From Actinomadura sp. KC06 (GTDB lineage Bacteria; Actinomycetota; Actinomycetes; Streptosporangiales; Streptosporangiaceae): a DNA stretch of 64,000 bases. The DNA lies in the NCBI RefSeq assembly GCF_004348735.1, contig NZ_SMKT01000010.1:24465-88464 (forward strand), given 5' to 3'. Below are positions 44,686 to 53,125 of the stretch, piece after piece (within the stretch, counting starts at the first letter, position 1; each line of letters starts with the position of its first letter). The translations under genes and the position numbers were made by a program. The notes below the pieces were generated by a model. That model ran no database searches, was not told where the DNA came from, and saw only the letters and a program-made list of their open reading frames with translations.

Positions 44686-45471
44686 TCAGATGCTCTCGGC
44701 GGCGGTCTGCGGCGCGAGGCCGAGATCGCCGGAACGGCCGGCGGTGATGAGCTCCACGACCTGGCCGTGGGTGACCTCGGCGCGGGCGACGTCCGCCGCG
44801 ACCCGGCCGAGGTACAGCGCGGTGATGCGGTCGGCCACCTCGAACACGTCGTTCATGTTGTGCGAGATGAGCACGACGGCGTGCCCGGTGTCGGCGAGCC
44901 GCCGGACGAGATCGAGGACCTGCCGCGTCTGCGCGACGCCGAGCGCGGCGGTGGGCTCGTCCAGGATGACGACCTTCGACTCCCAAAGCGCGGCCTTCGC
45001 GATCGCGACGGTCTGCCGCTGCCCGCCGGACAGGCTCGCCACCTGCTGCCGGACGGACTTGACCGTGCGGATCGACAGCCGCGCGAGCGTCTCCCTGGCG
45101 GCCTCCTCCATGGACGGCTCGTCCAGCACGAGGCCCTTGCGGCGCTCCCGTCCGAGGAACATGTTCTGCACGATGTCGAGGTTGTCGGCGAGCGCGAGGT
45201 CCTGGTAGACGACCTCGATCCCGAGTTCGGACGCGGCGCGCGGGCCGTCGACGGTCACCGGGCGGCCGTCGAACTCGATCCGCCCGGAGTCGAAGGGGTG
45301 GATCCCGGCGATGCACTTGATCAGGGTGGACTTGCCCGCGCCGTTGTCGCCGACGAGGGCCATGACCTCGCCGAGCCGCACCGTGAAGTCCACGTCGTGC
45401 AGCACATGGACGGCGCCGAAGCTCTTGTTGAGCCCGGTCAGTCGGAGGACGGGGTCTCCGTTTTCTGCCAC
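44686..45471 (-). CDS. Sugar ABC transporter ATPase, single domain (first copy)
   Basis: 261 residues: Walker A GDNGAGKST, Q-loop VVYQDLALA, signature LSGGQRQTVA, Walker B VVILDEPTAAL, H-loop ISHNMND. Complete CUT2-type nucleotide-binding domain. GTG 45471 behind GGAAGGA; the frame opens earlier at 45612 within the hairpin region. It energises the permease that follows 13 bp downstream. Whether it pairs with itself or with the second ATPase is not known. Confidence 0.92.
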   Translation of the reverse strand: MAENGDPVLRLTGLNKSFGAVHVLHDVDFTVRLGEVMALVGDNGAGKSTLIKCIAGIHPFDSGRIEFDGRPVTVDGPRAASELGIEVVYQDLALADNLDIVQNMFLGRERRKGLVLDEPSMEEAARETLARLSIRTVKSVRQQVASLSGGQRQTVAIAKAALWESKVVILDEPTAALGVAQTRQVLDLVRRLADTGHAVVLISHNMNDVFEVADRITALYLGRVAADVARAEVTHGQVVELITAGRSGDLGLAPQTAAESI

Positions 45472-45541
45472 GTATTTCCTTCCGTGTCTCCCTGGCGAGA
45501 ATGGTGCCCTGCAGGGTGCTGCGGCTGTCGCGGGGGTGGTG

Positions 45542-45615
45542 CTCGTGGCGGGCCCCTTCGCCCCGGGTTTCCGGGTAATCCGGGACGTCCCCAGCGGATC
45601 GGGGCCCGCCACGAG
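45542..45615 (-). repeat. Long inverted repeat between binding-protein and first ATPase gene
   Basis: CTCGTGGCGGGCCCC (45542-45556) pairs perfectly with GGGGCCCGCCACGAG (45601-45615). The 44-nt interior can itself fold (CCCGGG and TCCGGG elements). It begins 15 nt after the binding-protein stop, the classic place for a hairpin that protects the abundant upstream mRNA segment and lowers downstream expression. Confidence 0.7.
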
Positions 45616-45630
45616 GTCAGGAGCGGCGCG

Positions 45631-46710
45631 CTACTTGATGCCCGCGTCCGCGCACTTGGCCGCGTAGGCGCCCTTGCAGAGGTCCGCCTTCTTGATGAAG
45701 CCGTCGTCGACGACCTGCTTGACGTTGTCCTTGAAGACGGGGATGGGAGTGAGCAGCACGGACGGGACGTCCCGCTTGCCGGTCGGATCGTTGACCGTCC
45801 CGTTCGTCTCGCCCTTCTGGCCGTTGATCAGGGAGACGGCGAGCTTGGCGGCGGCGTCGGCCTCCTGCTTGACGGGCTTGTAGACCGTCATGCACTGGTT
45901 GCCGTCCAGGATGTTCTGCAGGCCCTCAAGGGTCGCGTCCTGTCCGGTGACGGCGACCTTGCCGGCCTGCTCGTTCTTCTTGAGGATCGACACGACCGCG
46001 CCGCCGAGCGCGTCGTTGGCGGCGACCACGCCGTCGATCTTGCCCTGCTGCTCGGTCCACATCTGCTCGAAGATCGTCGCGGCCCGCTCCGCCTTCCACT
46101 CCGGGACGGCCTGCTCGGCGACCTTCGTGTAGGTCGTCGCCTTGTCGAGGACGCTGTGCGCGCCCTGTGAGAAGAGGGTCGCGTTGTTGTCGGTCGGCGC
46201 GCCGTTCAAGTAGACGATGTTCGACTTCTTCTCGCCGAGGCATTTCTGCAGGCCCTTGCCGAGTTCCTCGCCGACCTTCACGTTGTCGAACGACACGTAG
46301 TAGTCGGCGACGCCGCCGAGCGTGAGGCGGTCGTAGTCGATGGTCTTGACGCCCTGCGCCTGCGCCTTGCGCTGGACGGCCGCCGCGGAGTTGGAGTCGA
46401 GACCGTCCACGATCAGGACGGTGACGCCGCTGGTCAGCATCTGGTCGGCGATCGTCTGGAAGCGCTGGGCCGAGCCCTCGGCGTTCTGGATGTCGTAGCC
46501 GACGCCCGCCGCCTTGAACGCCTGCTCCAGGTAGGGCCGGTCGAAGCTCTCGTACCGGACGGACGAGGTCGTGTCGGGCAGGATCACGCCGACCTTGCCC
46601 TTGGCCGATCCGGAGCCGTCGCCGGACTCGCCGGAGTCGTCCCCGCACGCGGTGAGGGTGAGCGCCGCGGCCGCGGTGAGAGCCGTCAGGCTGAGGATCC
46701 CCTTGCGCAT
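45631..46710 (-). CDS. Sugar ABC transporter substrate-binding lipoprotein (XylF-like)
   Basis: 359 residues. Signal with lipobox LTAC (cleavage before Cys 22), then a periplasmic-binding-protein-type I fold: KGKVGVILPDTTSSVRYES, RPYLEQAFKAAGVGYDIQNA, LIVDGLDSNSAAAVQRKAQ, and the sugar-binding AANDALGGAV and GQDATLEGLQNILDG. It resembles D-xylose-binding proteins. ATG 46710 with AGGA upstream. First gene of the five-gene operon; three inverted repeats occupy the 450-bp region before it. Confidence 0.9.
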   Translation of the reverse strand: MRKGILSLTALTAAAALTLTACGDDSGESGDGSGSAKGKVGVILPDTTSSVRYESFDRPYLEQAFKAAGVGYDIQNAEGSAQRFQTIADQMLTSGVTVLIVDGLDSNSAAAVQRKAQAQGVKTIDYDRLTLGGVADYYVSFDNVKVGEELGKGLQKCLGEKKSNIVYLNGAPTDNNATLFSQGAHSVLDKATTYTKVAEQAVPEWKAERAATIFEQMWTEQQGKIDGVVAANDALGGAVVSILKKNEQAGKVAVTGQDATLEGLQNILDGNQCMTVYKPVKQEADAAAKLAVSLINGQKGETNGTVNDPTGKRDVPSVLLTPIPVFKDNVKQVVDDGFIKKADLCKGAYAAKCADAGIK

Positions 46711-46794
46711 AGCCCGGGTCCTTTCTGGGGGTGGCCGCGCCGTGCCGCGGCCGGGGGGTAAGGCCGAGATGTCGGTGTACGAGCCCACCGACTT

Positions 46795-46817
46795 GAATGT
46801 TGTGCCCCGCAACTTAT
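46795..46817. promoter_or_regulatory. Inverted repeat C upstream of the sugar ABC operon (imperfect)
   Basis: GAATGTT, 9 bp, AACTTAT: same layout as the perfect copy at 46973, with an imperfect right arm. 85 bp before the binding-protein start. Candidate ROK operator. Confidence 0.4.
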
Positions 46818-46856
46818 GTCGGCCTTGTCCGTCACGCCAGACCCGATGCCCGGTTG

Positions 46857-46879
46857 ATTTGTTGTTGGCGGTAACAATC
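46857..46879. promoter_or_regulatory. Inverted repeat B upstream of the sugar ABC operon
   Basis: ATTTGTT, 9 bp, AACAATC: similar arms with a matching TGTT/AACA core. Centre 62 bp from repeat C, about six helical turns. Confidence 0.4.
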
Positions 46880-46972
46880 ATGTAACGCGAGATCAAGCCG
46901 GGCCTTCCCTCGCGCCACGGCTTCCGCGCGCACGCCAACGCGCACGCACCCGTCGCGGGCGCGGCGCGTTCA

Positions 46973-46995
46973 GAATGTTCGGCGCGTCAACATTC
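46973..46995. promoter_or_regulatory. Inverted repeat A upstream of the sugar ABC operon (perfect)
   Basis: GAATGTT, 9 bp, AACATTC: perfect 7-bp arms. Centre 116 bp from repeat B, about eleven helical turns, so all three could lie on one face of the DNA. Confidence 0.5.
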
Positions 46996-47054
46996 ACCCC
47001 CGGCCGACCGTCAGCCGTGCAGGGAGATCAGCCGAATGTCCCGAAGTCAGCGCA

Positions 47055-47175
47055 TGGCGAGCCCGGCAGTGACGAGACCGGGAGGTGAACGAAACCGGCA
47101 GGTGACCGAGACCAGCTGATGGCGAGACCGGCCGGTGACGAGATCGGCGGGTAGCGGGTCAGCGGGTGGCGAGAA
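47055..47175. repeat. Degenerate 16-17-bp tandem repeat
   Basis: Roughly seven units resembling GGTGACGAGACCGGC run through this stretch, differing at several bases and in length by one. The last units overlap the end of the 98-residue gene. It is not a coding repeat in any frame that I would trust. Confidence 0.55.
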
Positions 47176-47455
47176 CCTGGGCGATGCGGGCGGCCGCGGT
47201 GGGAGCGTCGTCGGCGGGCGCGATGCGCTCGGCCCACGACCACCAGTACCACCAGCCGTCCGCGGCCTGTTCCGCCAGGACGTTCTCGGTCAGGGCGGAC
47301 GCGTCCGGGTTCATCACGTGCAGGACGGGCGACTGCCCGCGGGGCAGGACGATCCGCACCCGGAAGCCGCGCTCGACCAGTACGTCCCCGAGCTCTTCCA
47401 GATATTCGATCCGCGTCCTCGACGGCGCGGTGGTTCCCGTATCGTCAGGCGTCAT
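47159..47455 (-). CDS. Hypothetical protein, 98 residues
   Basis: ATG 47455 with GAGGA upstream. The sequence is mixed alpha/beta with a Trp/Tyr-rich core (AADGWWYWWSWAERIAPADD) and a Val/Leu-rich region (RVRIVLPRGQSPVLHVMNPD). No family recognised. It looks like a small actinomycete-specific cytoplasmic protein. The frame is open upstream to 47926 but only as antisense to the neighbouring membrane-protein gene. Its 3' end carries the start of the degenerate repeat. Confidence 0.6.
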   Translation of the reverse strand: MTPDDTGTTAPSRTRIEYLEELGDVLVERGFRVRIVLPRGQSPVLHVMNPDASALTENVLAEQAADGWWYWWSWAERIAPADDAPTAAARIAQVLATR

Positions 47456-47702
47456 CCTCGGTTCCTCACGGCAGATCCTCACGGACTCCGCGCGGCCCGA
47501 CGAGATCCCAGCCTCCCCCTTCGTCCGCCAGTGTGCAAGCACCGCCGGGCAGGTCGGCCCGGCCGAGCCCGTCCACCAGCCCGCCCATGACCGTTCGCGA
47601 GCCTCTTCACGGGTCCGGCGAGCGGCGCGCGTTTCGGACGTCGACGGGCGGTTATCCGGGATATCTTGCGCATAGCAGATGAACAGGACTTGGGGGCGAA
47701 GT

Positions 47703-48452
47703 ATGACGCTGGGCCCGGATCCAGCAGCCGACCCGGACGCCACTCCGATCCTCGGCGTCCCGGCGGGCGGCCCGCAAGGAGCCGCCCAGGGACCCGCCCA
47801 GGGACCCGCGCCGGGCGCCGCGCCGGGGCCCGCCCCAGGTCCCGGACAGGCGCCCCCGCAGGCCAGGCCCCGCGCGGGCGTGCGAACGTGGCACCGGTTC
47901 CACTCCGCGATCGGCGTGTTCCTCATCGCGTACGGCCTGACGGGGCTGCTGAGCGGATTCCTGCTGTGGAGCGACCGGCAGGACGAGATCGACGGCTACT
48001 TCGACTCCGGACCCGCGACAGGCATCCTCGTCCTGGTCAAGCTGGTCGAGGCCGTACTCGTGCTGTGCGCGATCGCGGGGGTGGCGCTGCGCCGCGACGT
48101 CCTGTTCGTGCCGTCGACGGCCGGGTGGATGGCGGGGTTCGCGATGTTCGCCGTCCTGGACGTGTTCACCGGCAGGTGGACCGGGCTGCTCGAGCACCTG
48201 CTCTACCTTGCGGGGTTCGTCCTCCTGCTGTTCCTGTCGTACGGGCTGAGCGCGAAGGCCCAGCTCGCGAGCGCACCGCGACCGGACGGCGACGCCTCAC
48301 CCGGCGAATCGCCCGACGACGCGTCCGGCGACTCGGGCGGTTCGTCGAGCGGCCCGCACCGGCTCACCCGGACGCAGGAGTTCGCGCTCCAGGCGATCAA
48401 CCGGGCCGCCGCGCTGACCGGCCCGCGGCCCCGCCCCGGCAGACACGACTGA
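47703..48452 (+). CDS. Membrane protein with Pro/Gly/Ala-rich N-terminus
   Basis: 249 residues. The first 60 residues are a repetitive Pro-Gly-Ala-Gln segment (GPAQGPAPGAAPGPAPGPG). Four hydrophobic helices follow (about 75-180), then a polar Ser/Asp/Gly-rich tail. Probably a small integral membrane protein with disordered ends; function unknown. ATG 47703. Same strand as the M14 peptidase that follows 54 bp later. Confidence 0.7.
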   Translation: MTLGPDPAADPDATPILGVPAGGPQGAAQGPAQGPAPGAAPGPAPGPGQAPPQARPRAGVRTWHRFHSAIGVFLIAYGLTGLLSGFLLWSDRQDEIDGYFDSGPATGILVLVKLVEAVLVLCAIAGVALRRDVLFVPSTAGWMAGFAMFAVLDVFTGRWTGLLEHLLYLAGFVLLLFLSYGLSAKAQLASAPRPDGDASPGESPDDASGDSGGSSSGPHRLTRTQEFALQAINRAAALTGPRPRPGRHD

Positions 48453-48456
48453 TCTT

Positions 48457-48469
48457 GGCAATAGTTGCC
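48457..48469. repeat. Small inverted repeat before the M14 gene
   Basis: GGCAA-TAG-TTGCC lies 4 bp after the stop of the membrane-protein gene and 38 bp before the peptidase start. It could belong to the peptidase promoter region. Weak evidence. Confidence 0.25.
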
Positions 48470-48506
48470 CTTGGTGGTCGTTGCGGACGGTGACACGTTG
48501 TGGCTC

Positions 48507-51029
48507 ATGAGAGCCCGAAAACTGGTGTCGCCCCTGCTGGTGGCGGTGTCCCTGGCGGTGCCCGCGGCGCTCGCGGCGCCCGCCGCCGCACAATCCCCGA
48601 CGGCCCCGGCCGGCTGCGATCCGACGCAGACCGAACCGGTCTACCGGGGCAAGGTCCCCTCCCCCAAGCAGGTACTCGGTTTCGAGCTCGGCGAGCGGCA
48701 GGCCACCGCCGCCGAGTCCGACAAGTATCTGGAGACGGTCGCCGCGAAGAGCGAGCGGGTGATCTCCGGGACGCTGGCCAGGTCGGCGCAGGGCCGTCCG
48801 CTGAAGTACGCCATCGTGGGACGGCCCCAGCTCATATCCAAGGCCGGGCTGGCCAAGGTCCAGCGGGAAGCCGGGCTGCTGCGGGACCCGCGCACGCCGC
48901 AAGCGCTGGCCAAGCGGATCACCGAGCGCGGCGTCCCGATCCTGTGGGTCAGCGGGAACGTGCACGGGAACGAGCCGAGCGGCACGGACGCGGCGCTCAA
49001 GGTGCTGCGCGACCTCGGCGACCGCACCGACTGCGCCGCCGCGTCGATCCTGGACAACGCACTGGTCATCGTCCTGCCGACGCAGAACCCGGACGGCCGG
49101 GAGGCGAACACGCGCCAGAACGCGTACGGCTTCGACATGAACCGCGACTGGTTCGCGCGGACGCAGCCGGAGACCGACGGCAAGCTGGCGATGCTGAACG
49201 AGTACCCGCCCGCGCTCTACATCGACGCGCACGAGATGGGCGGGACGTCGTACTTCTTCCCGCCGAACGCCGACCCGATCTACCACGAGACGCCGGAGCA
49301 GGCGATCGGCTGGATCAACGACCTGTACGGCGCGGCGATGGCGGCCGAGTTCACGCGGCAGGGCATCGACTTCTTCAACCGCGACGTCTACGACCTCTTC
49401 TACCAGGGGTACGGCGACACGGTGCCGACGAGCGCGTTCCACGCGGCCGGGATGACGTTCGAGAAGGGCGGCGAGAGCCCGTACCCCGACCGCGTGAAGG
49501 AGCAGTACATCACCCAGTGGGTGACGCTTTCGGCCGCGGCCCGCAACCGGCATCGGATCCTGAGCCAGTGGCGGCAGATGACGGTGGACGCCTACGCGCA
49601 GGGCAAGGCGGGGAAGCTGGAGCCCAACCAGATCTACAACCCGCCGAACCAGGTCGACCGTCCGGTGCCCGACCGTCCGGTGCGGAACTACTTCCTGCGG
49701 GACGACGACCCTGCCAAGCGCGACGAGGTGCGCACCATCGTCCGCCGCCTCCAGCGGATGGGCGTGGACGTGAAGAAGCTCGTCCGGCCGCTGCAGGTCC
49801 CCGACTTCAAGGCGTACGGGCATCCCGAAGCGAAGACGACCCTTCCCGCCGGCACGTACTGGATCTCCATGGCGCAGGGCCAGAAGCACTGGATCCAGGC
49901 GATGCTGAACGAGGACTCCTACACGCCGTTCCCGTACTTCTACGACGTGACGGCGTGGAGCCTGCCGCTGCTGGGGAACGTGTCGGGCGGGTCGTCCGGG
50001 GCCGTCCTGAAGCCGAAGGCCGTCCCGGTGGGGACGCTGCCCGCGCCGCGTCCCGGCCATGACGGCAAGGCCCCGAAGATCGGCATCCTCCAGCTCTCGG
50101 CGACGTCGTCGGCGACGCGCCAGTCGGCCGGATGGCTGCGGCACCGCCTCGACCGCGACTGGAAGCTGCCGTTCACGCTCCTGACCCCGGCGGACGTGGC
50201 CGCGGGCAAGCTGGAGGGCGTCGAGGTCCTGGTCACGCCGGACGGCCCGTCGAAGCCCGCCTACGACGCGCTCGGCGACACCGGCCGCACCGCGCTCCAG
50301 CAGTGGACGCGGGACGGCGGCCGCTACATCGGCTGGCAGGGCGGCACGGAGCTCGCGGCGCTGCTCGGCCTGACGACCGCAACGCTGACGGAGCCGACGT
50401 CCGACATCCCCGGCACGCTGTTCCGCGTCAAGGTGGACAAGACGAGCCCGCTCGCCGATGACGTCGGCGCCACGGCCTGGAACTTCACGTCCTACGACCC
50501 GGTGATGAAGGCGTCCAGCGGCGTCGTCGTGTCGTACCCGGAGACGGACTCGCCCGACTGGTTCGTGTCCGGGTTCGAGGAGGGCGCGTCCGAGCTGGGC
50601 GGCACCGCGGCGGTCGTGGACCAGCCCGTCGGCGAGGGACGTTCCGTGCTGTTCGCGGCGGAGCCCAACTTCCGCGCGTTCACCGACGGGACGGCCACGC
50701 TGCTCTACAACGCGATCCTCGGGCCGGACCCGGCCAAGGCGCAGGCCCCGCAGGCGGGCGCCACCGCGAGGGCGGCGGAGCAGGCGGCGGCGCTGCCGTC
50801 GTACGAGTCGCCGATCCGCGTCTCGGTCAAGGCGGCCGACGCGGCGAAGGCCGCAGCGGTCCTGCGGTCGGTCGGCGCCCGGTGGGCGGAGCGCCGCAGC
50901 GGCGGCGCCGTCCACTACGTGATCGACAACCCGCGCGGCCTGCCGACCGATCACCACCCGTTCGCGGGACGGCTCCCGTCCCTCATCAAGAAGGCGGGGA
51001 TCGACCCGATCGCCGTCACCCTTCCCTGA
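48507..51029 (+). CDS. Secreted M14 family zinc carboxypeptidase
   Basis: 840 residues. A Sec signal peptide (LVSPLLVAVSLAVPAALAAP) precedes the catalytic domain. Zinc ligands are visible in GNVHGNEP (His 153, Glu 156) and IDAHEMGG (His 242); the catalytic Glu is in MTFEKGGE (319). The rest is a large C-terminal region, including a class I glutamine amidotransferase-like stretch near 545-690 (VLVTPDGPSKPAYDALGDTG). Acts outside the cell on peptides or peptidoglycan-like substrates. ATG 48507. Followed by a strong hairpin. Confidence 0.88.
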   Translation: MRARKLVSPLLVAVSLAVPAALAAPAAAQSPTAPAGCDPTQTEPVYRGKVPSPKQVLGFELGERQATAAESDKYLETVAAKSERVISGTLARSAQGRPLKYAIVGRPQLISKAGLAKVQREAGLLRDPRTPQALAKRITERGVPILWVSGNVHGNEPSGTDAALKVLRDLGDRTDCAAASILDNALVIVLPTQNPDGREANTRQNAYGFDMNRDWFARTQPETDGKLAMLNEYPPALYIDAHEMGGTSYFFPPNADPIYHETPEQAIGWINDLYGAAMAAEFTRQGIDFFNRDVYDLFYQGYGDTVPTSAFHAAGMTFEKGGESPYPDRVKEQYITQWVTLSAAARNRHRILSQWRQMTVDAYAQGKAGKLEPNQIYNPPNQVDRPVPDRPVRNYFLRDDDPAKRDEVRTIVRRLQRMGVDVKKLVRPLQVPDFKAYGHPEAKTTLPAGTYWISMAQGQKHWIQAMLNEDSYTPFPYFYDVTAWSLPLLGNVSGGSSGAVLKPKAVPVGTLPAPRPGHDGKAPKIGILQLSATSSATRQSAGWLRHRLDRDWKLPFTLLTPADVAAGKLEGVEVLVTPDGPSKPAYDALGDTGRTALQQWTRDGGRYIGWQGGTELAALLGLTTATLTEPTSDIPGTLFRVKVDKTSPLADDVGATAWNFTSYDPVMKASSGVVVSYPETDSPDWFVSGFEEGASELGGTAAVVDQPVGEGRSVLFAAEPNFRAFTDGTATLLYNAILGPDPAKAQAPQAGATARAAEQAAALPSYESPIRVSVKAADAAKAAAVLRSVGARWAERRSGGAVHYVIDNPRGLPTDHHPFAGRLPSLIKKAGIDPIAVTLP

Positions 51030-51034
51030 GCGGA

Positions 51035-51070
51035 GCGGCGTGCCGGGCTGCGGGGCGCCCGGCACGCCGC
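51035..51070. terminator. Bidirectional hairpin between M14 and PTH2-like genes
   Basis: GCGGCGTGCCGGG (51035-51047) pairs with CCCGGCACGCCGC (51058-51070), 10-nt loop, between two convergent genes. It would work as a terminator in both directions. Confidence 0.8.
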
Positions 51071-51076
51071 CCACTC

Positions 51077-51751
51077 CTACTTACGTACGATCCACGCGAT
51101 AGCGGTCATCGTGCCGGGCGGAACCTCGGTGAACCCGCCGTCACGGACCGCCACCGCCGCCTTCTTCACAGCCTGCCGCCATGGAACGTCTCTGGTCAGG
51201 TGGACACGGGCGTCGCCGTCCACCCAGGCGGCCACGTCCTTCCGCCGCCCCTGACGCAGCAGAAGCTGAGCGGCGTGGCCGCATTGGGCCGCGGCCTTGC
51301 CGGTCGTGATCGTCACGTCCGGATTGACCGCGATCACCGCGTACGGCGGTTCAGGCACGGGGCCCGGCTCCTGCGCCTCCGCCAGATCAAGGCCGGCGAC
51401 CTGCAGTTTCGCCAGTTCGGGCGGGACGTCCGACACCGGACTGGGCGGAAACGCCCGCACCTGCGCGCCCGCGTGCTCGACGGTCACGCCGGGCAGCGCC
51501 TCCGCCTCCGGCCACCGCACGCCCCGCGCCCGCCGCGTCACCTTCCGGATCCGGCGCGCCTCCCATTCGCGGACGGCGTCGCGCCATTCCCCGTCCGGCT
51601 CCGTCGCCCGCGGGTCCGTGAGCAGCCGGACGACCGCGGTCGCCGCCGCCTCGCAGACCGCGGCATGCTCGGGCGGGTCGGCCTTCTCGGCGCGCACCAC
51701 CAGCTGCATCGCCCAGGGCGGATCGTCGTGGGGATCGTAATCGGGTCGCAC
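51077..51751 (-). CDS. PTH2-type peptidyl-tRNA hydrolase-like protein
   Basis: 224 residues. The C-terminal half follows PTH2: VNPDVTITTGKAAAQCGHAA, then the RVHLTRDVPWRQAVKKAAVA and VRDGGFTEVPPGTMTAIAWI strands. PTH2 cleaves peptidyl-tRNA; bacterial copies are accessory to Pth. The N-terminal half (AVCEAAATAVVRLLTDPRAT) is not part of the domain. GTG 51751 is a guess; frame starts at 51790 and Met 15 of the called protein are alternatives. Confidence 0.7.
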   Translation of the reverse strand: MRPDYDPHDDPPWAMQLVVRAEKADPPEHAAVCEAAATAVVRLLTDPRATEPDGEWRDAVREWEARRIRKVTRRARGVRWPEAEALPGVTVEHAGAQVRAFPPSPVSDVPPELAKLQVAGLDLAEAQEPGPVPEPPYAVIAVNPDVTITTGKAAAQCGHAAQLLLRQGRRKDVAAWVDGDARVHLTRDVPWRQAVKKAAVAVRDGGFTEVPPGTMTAIAWIVRK

Positions 51752-51873
51752 GCGTGGAGTATTCCAAACCCGATGCGGCTTTCCGGACACGGATGTGGGT
51801 ACGGCAACTTGTGCCGTCCCTCGGACGTCTTTCCTGTTACGGGCCGAACGGCCCTCGCCGGAGACGGCGGGGG

Positions 51874-52974
51874 ATGGCGGAGCAGTCGGGTCGGAGGTCG
51901 CCGGTGACCAGTGGCACGTGGAGCGACTCCATACCGGGAGTCGGGACGTACTTCGTCGGGATCGACGTCGCCCCGGGACGCTACCGATGCGACGACGGCA
52001 AGGGCGGCTGGTGGGTCCGCTTCACCGGCCCCGGCGGGGGCGACCCGGTCGGCTCGTGGCCGCTGCCCGCCGGCCCCACCGAGATCGAGATCGCGCGGAC
52101 CGACTTCGCGTTCGAGACCCACGTCTCCACGTACTGGCGCCGGATCGCGCCGCCGCGCGCCCCCGAGGACGGCGCCCCCGCCGAGCCCCGCCCGGTCGCC
52201 GACCCGTCCCTGCGCGCCGACCTCGACACGCTCGTCGCGCGCCGCAGGCCGCTGCTGTGGCTGGCCCCGATGACGGTCCTCGGCTTCGGGCTGCTCGGGT
52301 GGCCGCTGCTCGGCTCGCTCTGGCTGATCGCCCTGGGCATGCTCGCCGTCCTGATCGCGCTCGGCACCCCGTCGGTGTCCCTCGACCTGCGCCGCGCCCG
52401 CGAGCTCGATCGGCGCCGCGACCGCTACCTTACCCCGGAGGACTTCGACGACGAGGGCCGCGCGATGCTGGCGCGCGTCCAGGCGGCGGTCGACGCCGTG
52501 CACGACTCCGCCGTCAACCGCGAGGGCCTGCTGGACGCGGTCGACAACGCCGTCACGCTGCCGCGCCAGGAATGGGAGATCGCGCAGGTGCTGGCGCGCC
52601 AGTCGAAACTGCGCGCCGACCAGGAGCGGATGGAGGGCGCCGCGACGCTCCCCGAGGTGACGGCGGCGCTGCGCCCGCTGCGCGACAAGCTCGACATCTC
52701 CGTCGAGGCCGTGACCCGCCGCGTGGAGGCCCTGGAACGCTACGCCGAACGCGCCAAGGCCGCGGACGAGGTCCTGCGCGCCCAGCGCCACCTGGAGACG
52801 ATCGCGGAGAAGGCGCACGAGTACGACGAGCTCCTCGCCGACACCGTCCGCGACGACCTGGCCCTCCCCGCGATAGAGCGGCTGACCGACCAGGGCGACG
52901 AACTCGTCCGCACCCTCCGCGAACGCCTCTCGAAGGCCGCCGAGGCCGCCGAAGAACTCCCCCCGGCGCCCTGA
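51874..52974 (+). CDS. Membrane-associated protein with beta-domain, two TM helices and coiled coil
   Basis: 366 residues. Residues 15-95 form a beta-rich domain (VGTYFVGIDVAPGRYRCDDG) seen in actinobacterial envelope proteins. About 135-180 are two TM helices (LWLAPMTVLGFGLLGWPLLG), and the remaining half is charged and helical with coiled-coil periodicity (AVTRRVEALERYAERAKAAD). Function unknown. ATG 51874 behind GGAGACGGCGGGGG; GTG 51903 is an alternative. Confidence 0.7.
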   Translation: MAEQSGRRSPVTSGTWSDSIPGVGTYFVGIDVAPGRYRCDDGKGGWWVRFTGPGGGDPVGSWPLPAGPTEIEIARTDFAFETHVSTYWRRIAPPRAPEDGAPAEPRPVADPSLRADLDTLVARRRPLLWLAPMTVLGFGLLGWPLLGSLWLIALGMLAVLIALGTPSVSLDLRRARELDRRRDRYLTPEDFDDEGRAMLARVQAAVDAVHDSAVNREGLLDAVDNAVTLPRQEWEIAQVLARQSKLRADQERMEGAATLPEVTAALRPLRDKLDISVEAVTRRVEALERYAERAKAADEVLRAQRHLETIAEKAHEYDELLADTVRDDLALPAIERLTDQGDELVRTLRERLSKAAEAAEELPPAP

Positions 52975-53125
52975 CATCCGGGCCCGCGGGGCCCTTGTCA
53001 AGATCGTGATCTTTCCGCGTCCGCCCCTGTCCTACCGGGGTGACAGGATTCACACCGTTCATCGGCACGACATCGCAGGCGCCCTCCTCCCCGCAGCGCC
53101 GCATGTCAACGTTCAGGAGGTGTGG

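Larger units (their letters stand above)
46711..47158 (-). other. Regulatory region of the sugar ABC operon plus degenerate repeats
   Basis: This 448-bp gap contains three related inverted repeats (46795-46817, 46857-46879, 46973-46995) and, at its right end, the 16-17-bp degenerate repeat (47055-47175). It is markedly more A/T-rich around 46780-46900 than the genes beside it, as expected for a promoter. No credible coding frame. Confidence 0.6.

Noticed and set aside
48297..51074. Long minus-strand open frame opposite the M14 peptidase
   Set aside because: Shadow of a strong secreted peptidase gene with clear signal peptide and zinc motifs on the other strand.
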